In this document: positions 27,031 to 35,532 of the stretch, one piece after another
Layout of the letters: every line of letters begins with the position of its first letter
Position numbering within the stretch: the stretch's first letter is position 1
Assembly: GCF_025150745.1 (NCBI RefSeq)
Contig: NZ_CP102282.1
Coordinates: forward strand, 1,313,501-1,377,500
DNA length: 64,000 nt
DNA from: Eubacterium ventriosum
Lineage (GTDB): Bacteria > Bacillota > Clostridia > Lachnospirales > Lachnospiraceae
Direction: 5' to 3'
The notes under the pieces: generated by a model
What the model saw: the letters and a program-made list of their open reading frames with translations, nothing else
Told to the model about the DNA's origin: nothing
The model's database searches: none
Position numbers and translations under genes: made by a program

Positions 27031-29148
27031 TTGGCTGGAAGAGAATATCCACTAGAGAGAACAAGAAACATTGGTATTATGGCTCATATCGATGCCGGTA
27101 AGACTACTTTAACAGAACGTATCTTATATTATACTGGTGTAAACTATAAAATTGGTGAAACTCATGATGGAGCTTCTACAATGGACTGGATGGAACAGGA
27201 ACAGGAAAGAGGTATCACAATTACTTCTGCCGCTACAACTTGTCACTGGACATTAGAAGATCATCATAAGCCAAAGGCTGGTGCGTTAGAACATCGTATC
27301 AACATTATCGATACACCGGGACACGTTGACTTCACAGTAGAAGTAGAACGTTCACTTCGTGTATTAGATGGTGCTGTTGGTGTATTTGATGCTAAGGCTG
27401 GTGTTGAACCACAGTCAGAAAACGTATGGCGTCAGGCTGACACATACAATGTACCTCGTATGGCATTCATCAACAAGATGGATAAAATGGGTGCAGATTT
27501 CTTTTATTCAGTTCAGACAATTATTGATCGTTTAGGAAAGAATGCTATTCCTGTACAGATCCCAATCGGTAAGGAAGATGATTTCATCGGATTAATCGAT
27601 TTGTTTGAAATGGAAGCATATTATTATAAAGATGATAAGGGTGAAGACATCGAAATCACAGCTATTCCTGATGACTTAAAGGATCTTGCTAATGAATGGC
27701 ATGAAAACCTTGTTGAAAAGATTTGTGAATTAGATGATGACCTTATGATGCAGTACCTTGAAGGAGAAGAACCTTCTATCGATGATATGAAGGCTGCTCT
27801 TAGAAAAGGAACAATCGCTTGTGAAGCTGTTCCTGTATTCTGTGGTTCTGCTTATAAGAACAAAGGTGTTCAGAAGATGTTAGATGGTGTTATCGAATAT
27901 ATGCCAGCACCAACAGATATCCCTGACATTACAGGTACTGATGAAGATGGTAATGAAGTAGTTCGCCATTCTTCAGATGATGAACCTTTTGCAGCATTAG
28001 CTTTCAAGATTATGACTGACCCATTTGTAGGTAAGTTAGCATTCTTCAGAGTTTACTCAGGTACAATGAACTCAGGTTCATATGTTTTAAATGCTACAAA
28101 GAATAAGAAAGAACGTGTAGGCCGTATCGTACAGATGCATGCCAACAAGCGTACTGAAATTGATAAAGTATATTCAGGAGATATCGCTGCTGCTGTAGGT
28201 TTCAAAATTACTACAACAGGTGATACAATCTGTGATGAACAGCATCCTGTAATTCTTGAATCAATGGAATTCCCAGAACCAGTTATTGAGCTCGCTATTG
28301 AGCCTAAGACAAAGAATGACCAGGGTAAGATGGGTGAAGCTTTAGCTAAGTTAGCTGAAGAAGATCCTACATTCCGTGCTCATACAGACACAGAAACAGG
28401 TCAGACAATCATCGCTGGTATGGGTGAGCTTCACTTAGATGTAATCGTAGACAGACTTCTTCGTGAATTTAAGGTAGAAGCTAACGTTGGTGCACCTCAG
28501 GTTGCATACAAAGAAACATTTACTAAGGCTGTTGATGTTGATAGCAAATATGCTAAGCAGTCAGGTGGTCGTGGACAGTATGGTCACTGTAAAGTTAAAT
28601 TTGAGCCTATGGATCCAAACGGTGAAGAACAGTTTAAGTTTGAATCTACAGTAGTTGGTGGTAACATTCCTAAGGAATATATCCCAGCTGTTGGTGAAGG
28701 TATCGAAGAAGCTGCACAGTCAGGTATTATTGCTGGATTCCCTGTACTTGGTGTACATGCTACAGTATATGATGGATCTTACCATGAAGTCGATTCATCA
28801 GAAATGGCTTTCCACATCGCTGGTTCTATGGCATTTAAGGATGCTATGGCTAAGGCAGATCCAGTATTACTTGAGCCTATTATGAAGGTTGAAGTAACAA
28901 TGCCTGAAGAATATATGGGTGATGTTATCGGAAGCTTAAATTCAAAGCGTGGACAGATCGAAGGTATGGACGATATCGGTGGTGGAAAGATTGTTAAAGC
29001 ATTTGTTCCATTGTCAGAAATGTTCGGTTACTCAACAGAACTTCGTTCAGCTACTCAGGGACGTGGTAACTATTCAATGTTCTTTGAAAAGTATCAGGCA
29101 GCTCCAAAGTCTGTTCAGGATAAGATTGCATCTGCAAGAGCAAAATAA
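27031..29148 (+). CDS. fusA: Elongation factor G (TTG start)
   Basis: 705 residues. G domain with [20 protein letters not shown] (G1), DTPGHVDFT (G3) and [10 protein letters not shown] (G4); domains II-V follow, including [11 protein letters not shown] and [14 protein letters not shown]. It drives translocation. The start is TTG 27031, eight bases after AAGGAGG; no ATG fits before the conserved [14 protein letters not shown]. Standard length, so the TTG is the natural start. Confidence 0.97.
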   Translation: MAGREYPLERTRNIGIMAHIDAGKTTLTERILYYTGVNYKIGETHDGASTMDWMEQEQERGITITSAATTCHWTLEDHHKPKAGALEHRINIIDTPGHVDFTVEVERSLRVLDGAVGVFDAKAGVEPQSENVWRQADTYNVPRMAFINKMDKMGADFFYSVQTIIDRLGKNAIPVQIPIGKEDDFIGLIDLFEMEAYYYKDDKGEDIEITAIPDDLKDLANEWHENLVEKICELDDDLMMQYLEGEEPSIDDMKAALRKGTIACEAVPVFCGSAYKNKGVQKMLDGVIEYMPAPTDIPDITGTDEDGNEVVRHSSDDEPFAALAFKIMTDPFVGKLAFFRVYSGTMNSGSYVLNATKNKKERVGRIVQMHANKRTEIDKVYSGDIAAAVGFKITTTGDTICDEQHPVILESMEFPEPVIELAIEPKTKNDQGKMGEALAKLAEEDPTFRAHTDTETGQTIIAGMGELHLDVIVDRLLREFKVEANVGAPQVAYKETFTKAVDVDSKYAKQSGGRGQYGHCKVKFEPMDPNGEEQFKFESTVVGGNIPKEYIPAVGEGIEEAAQSGIIAGFPVLGVHATVYDGSYHEVDSSEMAFHIAGSMAFKDAMAKADPVLLEPIMKVEVTMPEEYMGDVIGSLNSKRGQIEGMDDIGGGKIVKAFVPLSEMFGYSTELRSATQGRGNYSMFFEKYQAAPKSVQDKIASARAK

Positions 29149-29177
29149 TATATGGATTTAACCATTAATTTAATATA

Positions 29178-29228
29178 AAGGCTTGAAAATCTTCCCATTA
29201 TAAAATATAATGGGAGATAAGCCTATGT
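29178..29228 (+). promoter_or_regulatory. Nested hairpin in the fusA-tuf spacer
   Basis: AGGCTT/AAGCCT encloses CCCATTATA/TATAATGGG with loop AAA. There is no T-run, so it is not a clear terminator. It may process or regulate the tuf message. Confidence 0.4.
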
Positions 29229-29283
29229 AAAAGACCACAAGGTCTGAAATTTTAATTTTATTATTTTTAGGAGGATTATCAAA

Positions 29284-30471
29284 ATGGCAAAAGCTAAGTT
29301 TGAAAGAACAAAACCACATTGTAATATTGGTACAATCGGACATGTCGATCATGGTAAAACAACTTTAACAGCAGCTATTACTAAAGTACTTGCTGAAAGA
29401 GTTGAAGGTAATGAAGCTACAGATTTCGAAAATATCGACAAGGCTCCAGAAGAAAGAGAAAGAGGTATCACAATCTCTACAGCTCACGTTGAATATGAAA
29501 CAAAGAAGAGACATTACGCTCACGTTGACTGCCCAGGCCATGCTGACTATGTAAAGAACATGATCACAGGTGCTGCTCAGATGGACGGTGCTATCCTTGT
29601 AGTTGCTGCTACTGATGGTGTTATGGCTCAGACAAAGGAACATATCTTACTTTCACGTCAGGTAGGTGTTCCAAAAATCGTTGTATTCATGAACAAATGT
29701 GATATGGTTGATGATGAAGAATTACTTGAATTAGTAGAAATGGACGTTACAGAAATCCTTGAAGAATATGGTTTCGACGGAACTCCAATCATCAAAGGTT
29801 CAGCTCTTAAAGCTCTTGAAGATCCATCATCAGAATGGGGCGATAAGATTATGGAATTAATGGATACAGTTGATGATTACTTCCCAGATCCAGAAAGAGA
29901 TACAGATAAGCCTTTCTTAATGCCAGTAGAAGACGTATTCACAATCACAGGTCGTGGTACAGTTGCTACAGGTAGAGTAGAAAGAGGAACACTTCACTTA
30001 AACGATGAAGTTGAAATCGTCGGTGTTAAGGAAGAAACACAGAAGACAGTTATCACAGGTATTGAAATGTTCAGAAAGCTTCTTGATGAAGCTCAGGCTG
30101 GTGATAACATCGGTGCTCTTTTAAGAGGTATCAACAGAGACCAGATCGAAAGAGGTCAGGTTCTTGCTAAACCAGGTTCAGTAACATGCCATAAGAAATT
30201 TACTGCTCAGGTTTACGTATTAACAAAGGATGAAGGTGGACGTCATACTCCTTTCTTCAACAACTACAGACCACAGTTCTACTTCAGAACAACTGACGTA
30301 ACAGGTGTTTGTGAATTACCAGATGGTGTAGAAATGTGTATGCCTGGTGATAACGTAGAAATCACAGTTGAACTTATTCACCCAATCGCTATGGAACAGG
30401 GTCTTGGATTCGCTATCCGTGAAGGTGGTAGAACAGTAGGATCAGGTAAGGTTGCTACAATTATCGAATAA
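29284..30471 (+). CDS. tuf: Elongation factor Tu
   Basis: 395 residues. G domain: [41 protein letters not shown] and [13 protein letters not shown]; domains 2 and 3 follow to the usual [10 protein letters not shown]-type end. Delivers aminoacyl-tRNA to the ribosome. ATG 29284 follows AGGAGG. Last gene of the str operon. Confidence 0.98.
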   Translation: MAKAKFERTKPHCNIGTIGHVDHGKTTLTAAITKVLAERVEGNEATDFENIDKAPEERERGITISTAHVEYETKKRHYAHVDCPGHADYVKNMITGAAQMDGAILVVAATDGVMAQTKEHILLSRQVGVPKIVVFMNKCDMVDDEELLELVEMDVTEILEEYGFDGTPIIKGSALKALEDPSSEWGDKIMELMDTVDDYFPDPERDTDKPFLMPVEDVFTITGRGTVATGRVERGTLHLNDEVEIVGVKEETQKTVITGIEMFRKLLDEAQAGDNIGALLRGINRDQIERGQVLAKPGSVTCHKKFTAQVYVLTKDEGGRHTPFFNNYRPQFYFRTTDVTGVCELPDGVEMCMPGDNVEITVELIHPIAMEQGLGFAIREGGRTVGSGKVATIIE

Positions 30472-30503
30472 TTAACGTTATCAATGAATAGAGCGCGAGC
30501 TCA

Positions 30504-30622
30504 CTATAAATAAAGAAAACCACGGTCGTGTTTACACGAAACCGTGGTTTTCCTTTGTTTATAGGGCTCGCAGGCATTCTATGAATGACGCGAGCTTATT
30601 GATTACGGAGTAATCAATAAGA
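30504..30622 (+). terminator. Terminator hairpin array after tuf
   Basis: First hairpin AAAACCACGGT-CGTG-TTTA-CACG-AAACCGTGGTTTT (about 30516-30551), extended by CTATAAA/TTTATAG. Second GCTCGC..CATT/AATG..GCGAGC (about 30566-30595). Third a perfect CTTATTGATTAC/GTAATCAATAAG (about 30595-30621). The first two resemble the pair after rplL in loop sequence and order. Confidence 0.75.
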
Positions 30623-30641
30623 TATGCTTGTGCAAAAATAT

Positions 30642-30677
30642 AGGCATTCCCGAAATTTTCGGGGATGCCTTTTTTTC
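30642..30677 (+). terminator. Final intrinsic terminator after tuf
   Basis: AGGCATTCCCGAA pairs with TTCGGGGATGCCT, followed by seven T. Bases 30678-30807 show no gene; they contain a short direct repeat AAGTGTCGTCA. Confidence 0.85.
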
Positions 30678-30807
30678 GTACTTATGAAGGATTTTTTGTA
30701 AAAGTGTCGTCATAAGTGTCGTCAAAATTCACCTAAAAGTAAGAAAGGGGACTTATATAAGGCTCTATGTCAAGAATGGGATGACGCAAGTTTATAAATT
30801 GAGATAG

Positions 30808-31241
30808 ACAAATGTTGACAATGGTAACATTCACTTATATATTTATGAATGTCAGAAATATGTTACTGAAGAATTTACCTTATATTTAAAGTCAAAAGAA
30901 GCTGAGAAAAAGAGGAATGCATTGGAGAATATTAGGACACTTTCATACGCTTATATTAATTTTTATATTGAACACCCGACATATTATAGTTTTATGTATC
31001 GCAATACATATATAAAAATAGAATTTACAATGGAAAAAAGGAGGAAAATTATCCTCCATATAATGTTTTTCGTGAGCAGTATGGGCGATTGGCAGAAGAA
31101 ATTGGAATATCGTTTGAGGAGTCACTTACTAGGTTAACAAGATTATGGGCTTTATTGCATGGACTGACAGCTTTTCTTATTTCTGATAACGTACAATGGA
31201 ACAATGAGTGGCAATCATGCCTGGAAAAAGAATTTAACTAA
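30808..31241 (+). pseudogene. TetR-like regulator remnant, frameshifted
   Basis: Frame 1 (30808 to about 31040) encodes LSYAYINFYIEHPTYYSFMY, typical of a TetR/AcrR C-terminal ligand-binding domain. Frame 3 (31041-31241) continues it with YNVFREQYGRLAEEIGISFE and LTRLWALLHGLTAFLIS up to TAA. The switch falls near the A-rich run 31034-31048. The helix-turn-helix N-terminus is missing and an in-frame TAG lies at 30805. Family call is from pattern only. Confidence 0.55.
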
Positions 31242-31444
31242 ATGTAATGCAGAAAGAATTAGAAATAATAAGAGAGCGTCGTAAAATGTGGGAACAACGT
31301 CTTCCAGATGTTTATGATATATTGTATCAAGGAAGTATGAAAGCTAAAACAGTAGCAGCAAATACACTTGAAGAAGTAAAACATTCTATGAAAATTGATT
31401 ATTTCGAAAATAAAAATCTTCTAAGTAAAGAAAATGAAAGATAA
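31238..31444 (+). pseudogene. 3' fragment of a tryptophanyl-tRNA synthetase gene
   Basis: The frame encodes ELEIIRERRKMWEQRLPDVY, then DILYQGSMKAKTVAANTLEE and VKHSMKIDYF, which matches the C-terminal end of TrpRS (about 60 of 330-350 residues). It starts right after the stop of the TetR-like remnant and has no upstream catalytic domain or HIGH/KMSKS motifs. A 65-residue peptide from ATG 31247 is possible but unlikely to be functional. The 31445-31663 gap holds nothing else recognisable. Confidence 0.75.
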
Positions 31445-31663
31445 TACATTTTTCTTAGGAAAAAGTGGATTGTTACAGAAATTCCTTTACAAAAAGGCTT
31501 ACAGTAGTAATAATAATTCAAATAATAGCATTTAAAACGGATAAATGGTATAATTTGAGAATGTATGTTAGAAAACATAATGATTTTTTTTATTATGGAT
31601 TGCAAGATTCAAGTAGATGAATTGCAAAATAATATTATAAAAAGTATTAAAAGGGAGTTTATA

Positions 31664-31933
31664 ATGAAAAAATTAACAAAGGAAGAGAAGCATAAACAAT
31701 GTCTTAAAGAGATTAAAGCTACAATGTTAGTTGTGGTCGTATGCTTTTTGTGGCACGTGCTTACAGCATTTTTACTGAATTCTAAAGGAGGCACTTTATT
31801 CCATATGCCTTTATGGTTCGTGGTTTCGGTGTTTGGCACAATAATTTTGGCAATTATTGGGGTGTTCTGGTTGTTAAAATTTGTGTTTGTAGATTTCTCT
31901 TATGATGAGGAGGAATGCGAAGATGAACAGTAA
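31664..31933 (+). CDS. yhdT: YhdT family small membrane protein
   Basis: 89 residues with two membrane helices (about 18-37 and 48-72), charged N-terminus and acidic tail (YDEEECEDEQ). YhdT/DUF997 proteins occur directly upstream of the pantothenate symporter gene in many bacteria, as here, where the two reading frames overlap by 11 nt. Role is unproven, probably a PanF partner. ATG 31664 follows AAGGGAG. Confidence 0.85.
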   Translation: MKKLTKEEKHKQCLKEIKATMLVVVVCFLWHVLTAFLLNSKGGTLFHMPLWFVVSVFGTIILAIIGVFWLLKFVFVDFSYDEEECEDEQ

Positions 31934-33410
31934 TCAGATTATAATTTTATCAGTTTTTCTGGTCTACTTATTATTTAATGTTATAGTAAGTTTTGTTTAT
32001 AGCAGAAAGGCAGAAAAGAGTTTGAATACTTCTGAGGAGAAGAAGTATTTTATCGGTGGAAGAAATATGAATGGTATAGTACTAGCCATGACTATTATGG
32101 CAACTTATACTTCAGCAAGTTCTTTTATTTCTGGACCGGGAGCAGCAGGACTTACATATGGCTATGCTCAGGCTTGGATTGCAGCAATTCAGGTGCCGGT
32201 TACTTTTTTAGTGCTTGGAGTGTTAGGAAATAAGTTGGCGCTGGTTTCAAGAAGAACAGGAGCGGTAACTGTAGTTGGGTATTTTAAGGCAAGATACAAA
32301 AGTTCAGCTCTTGTAATTATTACAAGTATTGGTCTTATTGCTTTCTTTATTGCGCAGATGATAAGCCAGTTTACAGGTGGAGCCACACTTATTGCTTCAA
32401 TAACAGGATTGGACCACGTAACTTCGCTTTTGATTTTTGGAACCGTTGTTGTATTGTACACAGCTGTTGGCGGATTTAGTGCTGTAGTAATTACAGATAC
32501 AATTCAGGGAATTGTAATGTGTGTGGGAACATTTTTATTTATATTTTTTGTTCTTAAAGCAGGTGGAGGCTTGGCATCAATTGATGCAGGACTTGCCAAT
32601 AATTTGCCTAATGTTTATAATGATATTTTTTCAAAATACACACCGGGAGGATTACTTAGTTTCTGGATTTTGGTAGGTTTTGGAACATTGGGACTTCCAC
32701 AGACTGCAGTTCGTGCCATGGGATTTAAGAATACGAAGAGTATGCATCAGGCAATGTGGATTGGTGTATTAACATGTAGCTTTGTAATTGTTGGCATGCA
32801 TCTTGCAGGAACTTGGGCAGGAGCATTTGTTGATGTGGATAACCTTCCAACATCAGATTATTTTATTCCATATATTGTTCAAAAAATTATGCCAACAGGA
32901 GTTGCGGCAATTTTCCTTGCAGCTCCAATGGCTGCAGTAATGTCTACGGCTGATTCGCTTTTGATTCTTGCCACAGCCGCAATTGTAAAGGATTTATGGA
33001 AGAATTATGTTGTAAAAGATGATCCTGAAAAAAATAAGTCATACGAGAAAAATGTTAAGTCGATAAGTACAGTTATTACAATTATATTAGGTATAGTAGT
33101 TATGGTTCTTACAATTAATCCACCTGATATTATTTTCGTACTTAATATGTTTGCTTTCGGTGGTTTGGAATGCACTTTCTTCTGGCCACTTGTTGGCGGT
33201 TTGTTCTGGAAAAAAGGAACAAAGCAGGCGGCAGTTTGTAGTAGCGTAGGCGCAATTGCAACTTATATTTTTGCAACATATTTTATTAATATTGCAGGAC
33301 TTAACGCAGTTGTTTGGGGACTTCTTGTAGGTGGAATTTTGTATTTTGGAATTGGAATGGTAACAGGAAGAAAAGGTTTGGATCCGGATATTTTGGACAA
33401 ATGTTTTTAA
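31923..33410 (+). CDS. panF: Sodium/pantothenate symporter
   Basis: 495 residues, about thirteen membrane helices of the SSS (solute:sodium symporter) family. KKYFIGGRNMNGIVLAMTIMATYTSASSFISGPGAA is the PanF-type TM2 region. ATG 31923 follows GAGGAGG and lies inside the yhdT frame, suggesting translational coupling. It imports vitamin B5 with Na+. Substrate is supported by the yhdT neighbour. Confidence 0.9.
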   Translation: MNSNQIIILSVFLVYLLFNVIVSFVYSRKAEKSLNTSEEKKYFIGGRNMNGIVLAMTIMATYTSASSFISGPGAAGLTYGYAQAWIAAIQVPVTFLVLGVLGNKLALVSRRTGAVTVVGYFKARYKSSALVIITSIGLIAFFIAQMISQFTGGATLIASITGLDHVTSLLIFGTVVVLYTAVGGFSAVVITDTIQGIVMCVGTFLFIFFVLKAGGGLASIDAGLANNLPNVYNDIFSKYTPGGLLSFWILVGFGTLGLPQTAVRAMGFKNTKSMHQAMWIGVLTCSFVIVGMHLAGTWAGAFVDVDNLPTSDYFIPYIVQKIMPTGVAAIFLAAPMAAVMSTADSLLILATAAIVKDLWKNYVVKDDPEKNKSYEKNVKSISTVITIILGIVVMVLTINPPDIIFVLNMFAFGGLECTFFWPLVGGLFWKKGTKQAAVCSSVGAIATYIFATYFINIAGLNAVVWGLLVGGILYFGIGMVTGRKGLDPDILDKCF

Positions 33411-33464
33411 TAAGGCCATAGGAGTTTTGACACTCTAATTAAATAAGAAAAAGCAGGTACAAAA

Positions 33465-34559
33465 ATGAATAAAGTAGTGAAGAGAATTTTAAAGATAGTT
33501 GGCATTGCCATAGCAGTAATTGTGGTTGTATTAATTGGATATATTATTTACTTATATGCAAGTTATCATCGCATTGAAGACAATAAGAAATTAAAGGTTG
33601 AAAGCCGTATTGAGCAGTCTAAAGCTGGCGAAAAACTTTCTACAGGAAAGGAATATTCAGCACTTACTTATAATATTGGTTTTGGTGCGTACACACCGGA
33701 TTTCAGTTTCTTTATGGATGGCGGTAAGTCATCATGGGCAAAGAGCAAGAAAAGTGTTATCTCAACTGTTAACGGTGCAGGTGAGCTGGTTAAGTCATAT
33801 AATCCTGATTTTGCCTTAATCGAGGAAGTGGATTTAAACTCTACCAGAAGTTATCATGTAAATGAGTATTCATTATTAAAAAATGTTATGAAAGATTATG
33901 ATTGTGTGTTTGCACAAAATTATGATTCAGCATTTTTGTTTTATCCGTTTACCCAGCCTCACGGAAGCAGTAAGTCAGGACTTGCGTTGTTTTCAAAATA
34001 TAGCATTACGGATTCTTTAAGAAGAAGTTTTCCGGTTTCAACATCTTTTAGCAAGTTTTTTGATTTGGACAGATGCTATAGTATTTCAAGGGTTCCTGTA
34101 GACAATGGAAAGGAATTAGTTATTTTTGAACTTCATATGTCTGCTTACGGAAACAGTGATGAAATACGTGAGGGACAGATTAATATGTTGGTTTCTGATT
34201 TGGAAAAAGAGTACAAGGCAGGTAATTATGTTTTGTGCGGTGGGGATTTTAACCACGATTTGAAAGCTTCTGAAGATGATTCAGAAAACAGGGAATCATG
34301 GGCTTATCCTTTTCCAAGAAAGAAACTTCCAAGTAATTTTTCTTTCTGCATAGATCAGTTATCTGATGAGGAAAAAGACAATCTTTGGAATAGTGCAAGA
34401 AATGCAGATATGGAGTATAAACCGGGAGTAACTTATACAGTTACGCTGGATGGTTTTATTATTTCCGACAATATAGAATGTGTAAAATATGATAATATTA
34501 ACACAGGCTATACTTATTCAGACCATGATCCGGTTTATGTAAAGTTTAAATTGAAATAA
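33465..34559 (+). CDS. Membrane-anchored endonuclease/exonuclease/phosphatase-fold protein
   Basis: 364 residues. One N-terminal signal anchor (about 12-34), then an extracellular EEP domain: TYNIGFGAYTPDF, LIEEVD, FELHMSA, GGDFNHDL and the C-terminal YSDHDPVY, which hold the Asn/Glu/His/Asp metal and catalytic residues. The fold includes DNases, sphingomyelinases and inositol phosphatases; the substrate is not clear. ATG 33465 lies 10 nt after AGCAGG. Confidence 0.88.
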   Translation: MNKVVKRILKIVGIAIAVIVVVLIGYIIYLYASYHRIEDNKKLKVESRIEQSKAGEKLSTGKEYSALTYNIGFGAYTPDFSFFMDGGKSSWAKSKKSVISTVNGAGELVKSYNPDFALIEEVDLNSTRSYHVNEYSLLKNVMKDYDCVFAQNYDSAFLFYPFTQPHGSSKSGLALFSKYSITDSLRRSFPVSTSFSKFFDLDRCYSISRVPVDNGKELVIFELHMSAYGNSDEIREGQINMLVSDLEKEYKAGNYVLCGGDFNHDLKASEDDSENRESWAYPFPRKKLPSNFSFCIDQLSDEEKDNLWNSARNADMEYKPGVTYTVTLDGFIISDNIECVKYDNINTGYTYSDHDPVYVKFKLK

Positions 34560-34642
34560 AAATAAAAGTTAATAGAAACCTAATTTAAAATAATATCAAA
34601 ATGATTGGTAAATTTTTAGCGAGATTTTTAAATTAAATAATC

Positions 34643-34723
34643 TTGACATAGTTAGTGAAAGTTGTATTATATTAACTAGTTTTATATAACTAACTTGATT
34701 AGAATATATAAAAACTAAGTTAA
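34643..34723 (+). promoter_or_regulatory. Promoter with adjacent palindromic operator
   Basis: TTGACA (34643-34648), 16-nt spacer, TATTAT (34665-34670). Just downstream, TTAACTAGTTTTATATA (34672-34688) is an inverted repeat, with small indels, of TATATAAAAACTAAGTTAA (34705-34723). Position over the start site suits a repressor operator or a leader hairpin. Confidence 0.6.
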
Positions 34724-34788
34724 TTAGGTTCGGCATAGCAGTTTACTTAGTATTATTTGAATATTTGATTATGGAAGGGAGATTAATA

Positions 34789-35082
34789 ATGTCAGAAATT
34801 AACAGTATTGATGTGGAAGAAGATCAGTTTGCATATCGTTACGATACACAGCTTCTTATAGATAGAAGAGATGAAGATTTGGATGAAGATGAAATATCAG
34901 ACTACATTACAGAGCATTTTGAAGGAAACTGTTTAATAGCAGTTGGTGATGAAGATTTGATTAAAATACATTTTCATACAAATGAACCTTGGAAGGTTTT
35001 GGAATATTGCAACAGCATAGGCGAGATTTACGATATTGTTGTTGAAGATATGATAAGACAGTCTAATGGATTGCAGGGCTAG
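34789..35082 (+). CDS. Stand-alone FakA/DAK2-type middle-domain protein
   Basis: 97 residues. FAYRYDTQLLI, NCLIAVGDEDLIKIHFHTNE and GEIYDIVVEDMIRQS match the domain that lies between the DhaL kinase and the C-terminal DegV-like part in FakA/YloV fatty-acid kinase proteins. Here it is alone, without the kinase domain. ATG 34789 follows GAAGGGAG. A terminator follows. Function unknown. Confidence 0.7.
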   Translation: MSEINSIDVEEDQFAYRYDTQLLIDRRDEDLDEDEISDYITEHFEGNCLIAVGDEDLIKIHFHTNEPWKVLEYCNSIGEIYDIVVEDMIRQSNGLQG

Positions 35083-35106
35083 AATTACAAGAATAATAAA
35101 TATACA

Positions 35107-35144
35107 GAAATTGGAGATGCGTTTGCGTTTCCGATTTCTTTTTT
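35107..35144 (+). terminator. Intrinsic terminator
   Basis: GAAATTGGA pairs with TCCGATTTC (one G-T pair) and is followed by seven T. Confidence 0.8.
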
Positions 35145-35227
35145 TACGGATTCACATTTTTTCTTTTGAACCATATAAGTTTTTTTACGTATATATATAG
35201 TAGAAGATTAAATGGGAGATTAGTTTT

Positions 35228-35440
35228 ATGTGTAAAAATACAAAAATATGGATGAAAGCGGCAATAATGCGAGCAATCAGAACCATAGCCCAGACCTTTG
35301 TTGCAACAGTGGGAACAGCAGCAGTTATGTCAGAAGTAAACTGGAAAATTGTAATTTCAGCTACAGTTTTGGCAGGATTTTTGAGCATAGCTACAAGTTT
35401 AACAGGATTGCCTGAATGCGAAGAAAAAGAAAAATCTTAA
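35228..35440 (+). CDS. Phage holin-like protein (r1t-type family)
   Basis: 70 residues: WMKAAIMRAIRTIAQTFVAT, then VGTAAVMSEVNWKIVISATV and LAGFLSIATSLTGLPE. Two membrane helices separated by a short turn and a charged tail are typical of r1t-like holins, which make membrane holes for endolysins in phages. No lysin or other phage gene is next to it, so it is an orphan copy. ATG 35228 follows AAATGGGAG. Confidence 0.8.
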   Translation: MCKNTKIWMKAAIMRAIRTIAQTFVATVGTAAVMSEVNWKIVISATVLAGFLSIATSLTGLPECEEKEKS

Positions 35441-35532
35441 AAAGATTTATATTTGTAAATGAATATTTAGAAAAAAAGTGGTAAAATAAGCAAAGGTGTT
35501 ATTAAAAAACGAAAGAAGAAAGGATGTAGAAT

